Assembly: GCA_027445725.1 (NCBI GenBank)
Contig: DAIAVG010000048.1
Span: 1 to 8,900 of the forward strand
DNA from: Acidithiobacillus sp.
Lineage (GTDB): Bacteria > Pseudomonadota > Gammaproteobacteria > Acidithiobacillales > Acidithiobacillaceae
Length of the DNA stretch: 8,900 nucleotides
Direction: 5' to 3'
How positions within the stretch are numbered: the stretch's first letter is position 1; every line of letters starts with the position of its first letter. Both the position numbers and the translations under genes were made by a program. This document shows, in pieces, positions 1-6,446 of the stretch. The notes under the pieces were generated by a model. It was not told where the DNA came from and searched no databases. It saw only the letters and a list, made by a program, of their open reading frames with translations.

Positions 1-667
1 CCAGAAGCGCAGAGCGAATTGCCTGCCAACCTATGGAGCGGATGACGCTCTTTAATCCGTGGGGAACAGGGCTATCCTCGAAATATTCCAGCCTCTCGAA
101 GCCGCTGGAGCGCAACAACTGCCCCAGTGAGGTACGAGTAAAAGCTTGTTCATGGGTGTAATCCCCAAAAAGCATACGGCCTGCAAATGGAGATTCAGCA
201 TTGGGTACATGAATAATCCAACGCCCCTTGGAACAAAGCACGCGATGGACTTCGTCCACCAATGCAATCAATTCAGCCTTGGTGAAATGCTCAATCACAT
301 CAAAGGCGACCACCACGTCCAGGCTGGCATCGGGGATGTCACGAAGTGTCTGTATCAGATCACCTTGCTGGACTCCAGTAACACCCAGTCGCGCCGCAGC
401 CTGTACTTGTTCCGCACTGCCATCTACCCCCCGAGCGTCACAGTAGCCTGCCTGCTGCAAAGCATAGAGTATAGCGCCGTGTCCGCAACCAATATCCAGA
501 ATGGTCGATTGCCGTCCTGGAGGCATGCACAACCTGATAAGTCTTCGCAGATATGGCAGGCGTGGCGCTAGCCCTGCGATGGAGACAGGTGCCAACGCTT
601 CATTGCGGCCACTCACATAAGCGCCGTAAATGCGCTGACGGTAAACATTGTTTTCATTTTCGGGCAT
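1..667 (-). CDS. Class I SAM-dependent methyltransferase, 3' end beyond the window
   Basis: Only the first 222 residues are visible; the frame runs open off the left edge. The Rossmann-fold SAM signature is clear: motif I LDIGCGHG at residues 57-64, an acidic residue ending strand 2 (GVDGS, D82), GDL at 102-104, motif II DVVVAFDVIEHF at 117-128, and a strand-5 region ending IIHVPNAES near 151-159. This is the Methyltransf_11/23 type. The ATG at 667 is preceded by GAGGTG (672-677) at good spacing and overlaps the end of the glycosyltransferase gene by 14 bases, so translation is probably coupled. Family members methylate many small molecules; its place in a polysaccharide operon suggests methylation of a sugar or of the chain, but the substrate cannot be read from sequence. 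Open frames on the opposite strand here (146-571, 228-446) lack any such motifs. Confidence 0.9.
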   Translation of the reverse strand, partial: MPENENNVYRQRIYGAYVSGRNEALAPVSIAGLAPRLPYLRRLIRLCMPPGRQSTILDIGCGHGAILYALQQAGYCDARGVDGSAEQVQAAARLGVTGVQQGDLIQTLRDIPDASLDVVVAFDVIEHFTKAELIALVDEVHRVLCSKGRWIIHVPNAESPFAGRMLFGDYTHEQAFTRTSLGQLLRSSGFERLEYFEDSPVPHGLKSVIRSIGWQAIRSALL

Positions 668-1841
668 CTAACACCTCATTCACGGTAGCAACAATATTCG
701 CTCCGTACTGATCCCAGCCACCAATACGCTGCACCCGTTGCAAAGCCGCTTGGCTCATCTGCTGGCGTTGTTCAGGGTTATCTGCCAGATATTGCAGACG
801 TTCCGCCAAAATATCGGGGGAACGGATAGGAACAATGAAGCCCTCTACCCCGTCCGTGAATAGGTCCTCTGCACCCGTGTTGGAGGTAGCGAGGACCGGG
901 CAGGCACAAGCCATGGCCTGAGCTTGTACCAATCCGAACCCATCCTCAATACTGGGCAGTACCAGCACATGAGAACGACTCATGATTTCGGGCAGCCTGC
1001 CCTGAGGGTAGGGACCAAGCACATCGATACTCGCATCCGCTCTCTGCGCCAATTCCAGTACTGGTCGCAGTGCACCACTGACGGCACCGACAAAACGTAA
1101 ATGCTTGTCGGGGTGACTCACTGCAGCATACGCTTTCAACAGATCCGATACCCCTTTTCGCGGACTAACGCTACCAACAAACAACACCTCGAAAGTTCCG
1201 GCTGCAGGAGTACCCACAGGCTTAAATCGATCCAGATCCACCCCATAGGGCACTTTACGCAGTTTGGACTCGGGTATGCCTTCGGCAATGAAAGTGCGAC
1301 GGGCGAACTCACTGGGTACCAGAATAGCATCAGCCGTCGCATATTCGTGCTGCTCTTTTTCCAGAACTCGTGGATCAATAGAGTGGTACTTTATACCTTG
1401 ACGATCATCTTCTTCGGCCAAGAGCGTATTTTGAGTCAGAATATGGCTGGAACCCCGATCACACAAATAGAGCCCCCCCTGACGCTGAACAGCCTGACCG
1501 GCATATAAGCTGGCACAGGACAGACCAATATAGGCATCTACGGCTGGCATATATCTGGCTACAGCACGATCGAAATTCTCATGCTTGCGCCATTCCAGCT
1601 CGCGTTTTACGCGACCCTTCAGCAAGCCATAGCGAAGGCCCGCATGATAGGCCACCTCCAGAACTGGAAAAGTACGCAACTTATTTTCGGGCACACCCAA
1701 GGTTTTCAGCTTAAAACGTGGATATCCCGTAAAGAAAGTATCCAGAACGCCTAGCCGGTAAAGTTGTCTGGCCAGATCCTGATGATGAAACTTGCCGTGG
1801 CTGGAATGGGCAATGCGTAGCGTTCTGGCATTGGTATTCAT
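654..1841 (-). CDS. GT4-family glycosyltransferase (glycosyl transferase group 1)
   Basis: A 395-residue GT-B fold retaining glycosyltransferase, expected on the cytoplasmic face of the inner membrane adding a sugar from a nucleotide-sugar donor to a lipid-linked oligosaccharide. The N-terminal acceptor half covers about residues 8-190. The Glycos_transf_1 half starts around 195 (KVPYGVDLDRF, 197-206), then FVGSVSPRKGVSDLL (221-235), which carries the R-K donor-phosphate motif, and the donor-site loop SIEDGFGLVQAQAMACACP (297-315). In the usual E-x7-E motif the aligned positions are D300 and Q308. The ATG at 1839-1841 shares an ATGA with the flippase stop. Length is normal for the family. Donor and acceptor sugars are not predictable. 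It is the only sugar transferase in the window, so others must lie elsewhere. Confidence 0.92.
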   Translation of the reverse strand: MNTNARTLRIAHSSHGKFHHQDLARQLYRLGVLDTFFTGYPRFKLKTLGVPENKLRTFPVLEVAYHAGLRYGLLKGRVKRELEWRKHENFDRAVARYMPAVDAYIGLSCASLYAGQAVQRQGGLYLCDRGSSHILTQNTLLAEEDDRQGIKYHSIDPRVLEKEQHEYATADAILVPSEFARRTFIAEGIPESKLRKVPYGVDLDRFKPVGTPAAGTFEVLFVGSVSPRKGVSDLLKAYAAVSHPDKHLRFVGAVSGALRPVLELAQRADASIDVLGPYPQGRLPEIMSRSHVLVLPSIEDGFGLVQAQAMACACPVLATSNTGAEDLFTDGVEGFIVPIRSPDILAERLQYLADNPEQRQQMSQAALQRVQRIGGWDQYGANIVATVNEVLDARK

Positions 1842-3187
1842 GTAACATGCCTCTGGCTGAACAAACGATTCATCCGTAATAGCGCATAGCTTCCGAGGAG
1901 AACATCAGTTGCCACCAGCGCCATACCTGCGACGTCTAGATGGTGGGTCCAACGTAGTAAAATATCCGTCATGAACACGGCCATACCAGAAGTCAGCACA
2001 AACCAGACAGCAGCCCGTACATGAAGGTTGAGTGCTTTCAGGAAGTTGATCCCTACGTGCCAGAAAACGGTGCTGAAGGCGCTCAATAACAACCAATGGA
2101 AAAGCGCCAGATGCATGGTAACCCTGCCATGGGTCCATAACGCCACAATCCAGCTACCCAGAAAATACAAGGTTGCCGTTGCCGCCAAAGCCAGCAGAAG
2201 ATTTGTGCCCAAGCCCCGAAAATAAAGGGTCCTCACGAGGGCAGTTTTCCCCTGACCCCAGGCTCTGGCGACTTCGGGTTCCAGGGCGTGGGTAATGGTG
2301 GCAATGCTCTGAATCACCAAGCGGGTCAGTGTACGCAACACACTGAAAGTCACCGCCGCTATGGGTCCCATGACCACACCAACCACCAGCAACATGCCTT
2401 GGGTATTGAGGGCTTGGGCCAAAGGCATGGCAACATTAGCCAGCGCCGGTTTGTACAGTCGTCGCAATTCATGGGTAGAAGCATGCTCCGTTCCCAGATA
2501 GATGTCATGGTGTCTGCGTAACATCCAAGCGACTCCCAGAGGCGTTTCAATGGCCCGCACCGCAAAAAACGCGACGGCGGCAGCGGCTGGGCCCAGTCCC
2601 AAAAGAGCTGCCGCCCAGACGCTCATGGCTTGCACCAACATGGTGCTGGAATTGAGCATTACATGCAGGGCGTATTCGCCATGCGAACGAAACCCCGCGT
2701 GGGTCACCCCATCACACAAACGCACCAACACTTCCGCTGCAAACAATCCGATAATCCAGCGCATGTCCGTTACCGAAAGAGCATGAAAATGGAGCCAGCT
2801 ACCCAAAGGCATAAACGCGGCAAGACTGGCTGCAATAATCAGTCCAGCAAAGGCTGAACCATACACCAGGGCAGAAAGGCTCTGGAATACGGCCAGCGTT
2901 CCGGCCGTATCGCCGCGCCCAAGCCGGGCAGTCATGTCGTTGCCCGCAGACTGTGAGAAACCCAAATCGGCCATGGAAAGGTAAGTAGGTATGGCTGCCA
3001 GTATCAGCCATTCTCCATAAAGTTGTGTGCCCCATGCGCTGAGCAGTATGGGGACGCCCGCCAGTTGGATAATAATAATGACCACTTGGCCGTACACATT
3101 AGCACCGAAACCGTGCATGATGCGGCGAATAATGCCTTTGTCGATGCGCTTATCCTGCAATACGCTTGCAGGCATGGGTTTACTCAT
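1838..3187 (-). CDS. Wzx-like polysaccharide repeat-unit flippase (MATE/PST superfamily)
   Basis: A 449-residue integral membrane protein with about 11 to 12 hydrophobic segments, for example residues 33-50, 58-72, 103-127, 143-157, 183-210, 263-282, 327-350, 360-380, 392-410 and 418-436. The N-terminal block around residues 44-84 (GVPILLSAWGTQLYGEW, then MADLGFSQSAGNDM) is typical of the polysaccharide-specific Wzx transporters, which flip undecaprenyl-pyrophosphate-linked repeat units to the periplasm. The ATG at 3187 overlaps the phosphatase gene by 8 bases, and its own stop shares ATGA with the glycosyltransferase start. There is only a weak GGACGGG ribosome binding site, so translation is probably coupled to the upstream gene; a second Met at residue 5 is an alternative start. 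An Ala-rich stretch (192-205) is encoded by GC-rich DNA that forms a strong inverted repeat. MurJ-like or O-antigen flippases are related alternatives; context favours exopolysaccharide. Confidence 0.9.
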   Translation of the reverse strand: MSKPMPASVLQDKRIDKGIIRRIMHGFGANVYGQVVIIIIQLAGVPILLSAWGTQLYGEWLILAAIPTYLSMADLGFSQSAGNDMTARLGRGDTAGTLAVFQSLSALVYGSAFAGLIIAASLAAFMPLGSWLHFHALSVTDMRWIIGLFAAEVLVRLCDGVTHAGFRSHGEYALHVMLNSSTMLVQAMSVWAAALLGLGPAAAAVAFFAVRAIETPLGVAWMLRRHHDIYLGTEHASTHELRRLYKPALANVAMPLAQALNTQGMLLVVGVVMGPIAAVTFSVLRTLTRLVIQSIATITHALEPEVARAWGQGKTALVRTLYFRGLGTNLLLALAATATLYFLGSWIVALWTHGRVTMHLALFHWLLLSAFSTVFWHVGINFLKALNLHVRAAVWFVLTSGMAVFMTDILLRWTHHLDVAGMALVATDVLLGSYALLRMNRLFSQRHVT

Positions 3188-3926
3188 TTAACCCGTCCAG
3201 AATGGCATTTATGCGCTGCCCGCTTTTGGTGAGTGCGGCTAATCCGGGAGCCACATATCGCTGCAGTTGTGCGACACGGTGCAAATCGCTGCCCCAAAGC
3301 GTGGGTAGATTCTGATCCAGCAAGCTGTGCGCCAAGCTTTGTGGATGTGTGCCATATTGTCCTGCCAGACTGCCTATATCACACTGCAGCCAGATACCCG
3401 TCTGGGCAAAGCGGGGTAACCAGCGCGAGGGTTCCAGTCCGACGTAGCGATAACGCTCTACATGGGCCAGAACCGGTTGGTAACCCGCATGACGTAAGCC
3501 CAGCAGAACGTCCATTCCAACGGGGCTGGGCATGAGCGCGGGAAACTCTACCAGAACAATTTTATGGTCGCCTAGCTCCAAATAGAGCACATCATCCTTT
3601 TCAATATCAGCGAGCAGGGCTTCATCGGCAAAATATTCTGCCGCTAGCTGCAACTTAAAGTGATTGCTCAATTGTGTTTGTAACTGGTTAAAATGGGCAC
3701 GCAACTGATCCGGGCGATTATCATAAACCCCCGGATAAATGTGCGGAGTCAGTACCGCACCGCGATAACCTAACGCCATCATGCCCACAATGGCCGATTG
3801 GGTTTCTTCCAGATTGCGCAGACCATCATCCACGGCGGGAAGCAGATGACAATGAAAATCCCAAAAAGGAGCCTGCTGCTCTGGGCTGCGTTGGCGGTCG
3901 CGAAAACCGCGCAGCAAATCTATCAT
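3180..3926 (-). CDS. PHP-family protein-tyrosine phosphatase (CpsB/CapC/YwqE-like)
   Basis: A 248-residue metal-dependent tyrosine phosphatase expected in the cytoplasm, where it dephosphorylates the tyrosine cluster of the adjacent autokinase. The PHP metal-binding set is intact: DFHCHLLPAVDDG (H25, H27, D33/D34), TPHIYPGVYDN (H62), AAEYFADE (E97), VLVEFPA (124-130), PVLAHVERYRYV (H155), CDIGSLAGQYG (182-192) and GSDLHR (D214, H216). Members of the family usually begin almost directly at the first His motif; here about 20 extra residues precede it. The ATG lies in an ATGA overlap with the wzc stop, with GGAAG eight bases upstream inside the A-rich end of wzc. It sits immediately after its presumed substrate gene. 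Proteobacterial Wzc systems often use a low-molecular-weight phosphatase (Wzb) instead; none is seen here. Confidence 0.93.
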   Translation of the reverse strand: MIDLLRGFRDRQRSPEQQAPFWDFHCHLLPAVDDGLRNLEETQSAIVGMMALGYRGAVLTPHIYPGVYDNRPDQLRAHFNQLQTQLSNHFKLQLAAEYFADEALLADIEKDDVLYLELGDHKIVLVEFPALMPSPVGMDVLLGLRHAGYQPVLAHVERYRYVGLEPSRWLPRFAQTGIWLQCDIGSLAGQYGTHPQSLAHSLLDQNLPTLWGSDLHRVAQLQRYVAPGLAALTKSGQRINAILDGLNE

Positions 3927-6436
3927 CTTTTTTTCTTCCAGAACGACAGGAAGCGTAGCCAGCGTTGAACGGGTTGATGTGCCTTGCCATCGTCAGCCCC
4001 TGGGCCATAGCCATAGCCATAGCCATAGCTACCCTGTACCCGAATATCGTTGATAATCAAACCTATTGGTCGATTCAGGCTGAGCAGCCCCTGCAGATGT
4101 TCCTGATAGGCACGGCGCGGGGTATGGTTGATTCTGGCAATGGTCAGCAACCGGTCAGCAAGGCGTCCAATCGTCAGGATGTCACCCACCAGCGGGAAGG
4201 GAGGCGTATCGACGAAAATAAAATCATAGTGTGACCGCAGCTCAGACAATAACTGCTCCAGTCGCGTGGATCCGAGATGTTCGCTGGGATTGGGTGGAGT
4301 TTGCCCTGCAGTAACAAGATCAATTCCGGTATCATCCAGGTGATGTAATACCGCTTCCCAGGTAGTCCGGCCCGCAAGAACGCTGGAAAGTCCGGGGTCT
4401 TGGGGCACCTTGAAAGCCAGATGAGCATGGGGGTTGCGCAGGTCAGCATCCACCAACAGAATTTTTTTGCCATCCTGAGCCAATGCCGCCGACAACTGAA
4501 AAGCCAAAGTGCTTTTGCCATCACCGGGGATAGATGAGGTCATGGCTACGATTTGCCCCAGTTTTTCACCAACGGCCAGATAAAAATTGCCACGTAGTAC
4601 GCGCAGGGCCTCGCCGTAACCTGAACGGGGACTCGGCATTTCAAAATGGGTCTCTTTTTGCCGCGTTACGCTGCTTGTTGCAGGAAGCAACCCATAAACC
4701 GGCAAATAAGGAAAGCTTTGACGGATTTCCTGATCACTGCGGAATCCAGGATGAAGGAGGTAACGGGCCGTAATGATAGCCAGACCCAACAGTATTCCCA
4801 ACAGACCGTATAAAATGACCTCTCTTTTGGCATTGGGCGACACGGGCAGGGAGTTGATCAGTGCCGGAGACAGCACCCGGTTTTTAGTGAGTGTGCTGGC
4901 TTTAGTAATAGCTGCCTCTTCCTGTTTTTCGAGGAGGAACATATACAGCTTGCCAAGAACCTCACTGGATTGAGTCAGGGAAATAACCGCCAGCTCCGAA
5001 TGCGGGTATTTGGACATTTCAGTCTGATGCTGGTGAATAATGTCATCAATAGACTGAAGTTGCTGGGTCGCAATTTTTTCCTGATTGTGGACCAGAGTAC
5101 CAATAGCCGAACGGATAGAGGCAATTTCAGCCTGTGCCTCTATCACTTCTGGCGCAGCCGGTGTATAACGTTTCTGCAGCACATCCAGTTTACTTTGCGC
5201 TTCGGCCAGACGCGAAGAAAGGCTGTCCAGGACTTTGTCATTACTGCTGAACAAATAAGGGTTCAGATTATTTTGATGCTGAGCCAGCGAATTTTGGATT
5301 TGCTGTAATCCATACAATGTGATCTTGGCCTGAGAGCGCTGAGTCTCATAGTCGGCCATTTGGCCGATCATGGCTTTTGCACCCGCCGACACAGCAATCA
5401 CCCCACTTTTACTCTGATAACTGGCAAGGCGTGAATTGGCGGTATTTAATGCGTTGCGAATTTTTTCGAGCTGTCGGCCCAAATAATTGTAGGTGGCAGC
5501 GGCCTGATCTGTACCCCAGGATTGCGTTTGATTCAGATACGTCTGCATAATGGCATTGGTAAGACGTTGGGCAACAAAGGGATTGGTGCTTTTGGTGGAA
5601 AGAGTGACCAAATAGCTGTCTTTGGCAAATTCCTCTCCAACGCCCGTGCCGCGCTCTACGGAAATAGCGCCGGATTGAGTCAAGGTGTGATAAACCGACA
5701 TCGCGTTGCTGATACGGATATGGTACTCGGTGTTGGCTGCGGGAATATAATGCGCTTGGGTTGCTTGCAGCATCAGCCTGAGCTCCGGCCCCACGGCGGG
5801 TTGACCGAGCACCCCCGTCAGCAGCGTCTGCTGATTCTGTACTATGTCGTAGTGCCCGCCCTGACCAAAGCGGATGGTGAGTGCCTTACCTTGCAGGCTA
5901 GTATTTATTACATGCGCATATAACGCCCGAATGGCATGGGGGCTTGGAGCATATAACTTGACCTGCTCACCACCCAGCTTCCAGCCGGCAAAGCTCAGGG
6001 TTTTGGGAGGGTGTCCCGCTTGCCATACCTGGGCATTGATGCCGGAAGCCAGTATCGCCCGCCTAATCATGTCCCAGTTTTCTATGATTTCGACCTGGGT
6101 TTCCATGCTGGAGCCCTGATGCAGCAGTCCTGAGAGTAGAGAGACACCATCTACCGCGCCTGATCCTGCGGATTGTTCTTTTTCTGCTGCGGCCAGGTAT
6201 AGGGTCCCGCTGGCTTTGAATACCGGTTGGGTGAAAAGCACGAATATTAAGGCGAGGAAAGCAAACAAGCCCCCCAAAATCACGGGCCATTTCCAGCCTT
6301 CTTTAAGAGCCTGAAGAAGGGGTCCGATATTAAACTCGTCACTATCTCCAGAGGCTTTACCACCCGTCAGTCCCATGGGAGCTTTGGGTTGCATTCCAGG
6401 TAGGGGCGCAGACTCAGGCGTTTGATTATCGGTCAC
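3923..6436 (-). CDS. wzc: Wzc-like polysaccharide copolymerase and BY-type tyrosine autokinase
   Basis: I place the start at the GTG at 6436, giving 837 residues: AGGA lies six bases upstream, and the gap to the wza stop is 8 bases. The open frame reaches a TTG at 6538, which would overlap wza by 94 bases without a clear ribosome binding site; ATG at 6394 is another option. Order: a Pro-rich cytoplasmic tail, Wzz region from about residue 33, TM1 about 50-69, a long periplasmic part with Gln-rich coiled coil and a GNVR-like RYTPAAPEV segment (about 423-431), a PVSPNAKR motif, and TM2 about 540-560. The cytoplasmic kinase has the E-x2-R-x2-R oligomerisation motif (609-615), Walker A PGDGKST (637-643), Walker A' LLVDADLR (660-667) and Walker B FVDTPP (741-746). 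A tyrosine cluster (Y804, Y806, Y808, Y810) follows, then a 27-residue basic aromatic tail. Such proteins autophosphorylate in trans and control chain polymerisation and export with Wza. Confidence 0.95.
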   Translation of the reverse strand: MTDNQTPESAPLPGMQPKAPMGLTGGKASGDSDEFNIGPLLQALKEGWKWPVILGGLFAFLALIFVLFTQPVFKASGTLYLAAAEKEQSAGSGAVDGVSLLSGLLHQGSSMETQVEIIENWDMIRRAILASGINAQVWQAGHPPKTLSFAGWKLGGEQVKLYAPSPHAIRALYAHVINTSLQGKALTIRFGQGGHYDIVQNQQTLLTGVLGQPAVGPELRLMLQATQAHYIPAANTEYHIRISNAMSVYHTLTQSGAISVERGTGVGEEFAKDSYLVTLSTKSTNPFVAQRLTNAIMQTYLNQTQSWGTDQAAATYNYLGRQLEKIRNALNTANSRLASYQSKSGVIAVSAGAKAMIGQMADYETQRSQAKITLYGLQQIQNSLAQHQNNLNPYLFSSNDKVLDSLSSRLAEAQSKLDVLQKRYTPAAPEVIEAQAEIASIRSAIGTLVHNQEKIATQQLQSIDDIIHQHQTEMSKYPHSELAVISLTQSSEVLGKLYMFLLEKQEEAAITKASTLTKNRVLSPALINSLPVSPNAKREVILYGLLGILLGLAIITARYLLHPGFRSDQEIRQSFPYLPVYGLLPATSSVTRQKETHFEMPSPRSGYGEALRVLRGNFYLAVGEKLGQIVAMTSSIPGDGKSTLAFQLSAALAQDGKKILLVDADLRNPHAHLAFKVPQDPGLSSVLAGRTTWEAVLHHLDDTGIDLVTAGQTPPNPSEHLGSTRLEQLLSELRSHYDFIFVDTPPFPLVGDILTIGRLADRLLTIARINHTPRRAYQEHLQGLLSLNRPIGLIINDIRVQGSYGYGYGYGPGADDGKAHQPVQRWLRFLSFWKKKR
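4004..4027 (-). repeat. Perfect (GCCATA)x4 hexanucleotide tandem repeat in the tyrosine cluster of wzc
   Basis: Four identical copies of GCCATA on the plus strand read as four TAT-GGC codon pairs on the coding strand, giving Y-G-Y-G-Y-G-Y-G. The six-base period continues two more bases (4028-4029), then breaks. Because the unit is two whole codons, gain or loss of a copy adds or removes one Tyr-Gly without breaking the frame. Confidence 0.97.
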
Positions 6437-6442
6437 AGGTGT

Positions 6443-6446
6443 TCCT
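6443..6446 (-). promoter_or_regulatory. Ribosome binding site AGGA that decides the wzc start
   Basis: AGGA overlaps the wza TAG stop (6445-6447) and lies six bases before the GTG at 6434-6436. This spacing is better than for any other in-frame start (TTG 6538, ATG 6394, ATG 6376). Ribosomes finishing wza would be placed directly at the wzc start. Confidence 0.6.

Noticed and set aside
146..571. Plus-strand open frame at the left edge
   Set aside because: The minus strand shows a continuous SAM methyltransferase with motif I and motif II and a good ribosome binding site.
2576..2615. 9-bp inverted repeat GGCGGCAGC/GCTGCCGCC with an inner CTGGGCCCAG palindrome
   Set aside because: It falls in the codons of an Ala-rich transmembrane segment of the flippase; repeated GCN codons explain the symmetry.
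3965..4030. Alternating Met-Ala or Ala-Ile repeat peptides around the hexamer repeat in other frames
   Set aside because: They are out-of-frame readings of the GCCATA repeat; the kinase frame covers the region without interruption.
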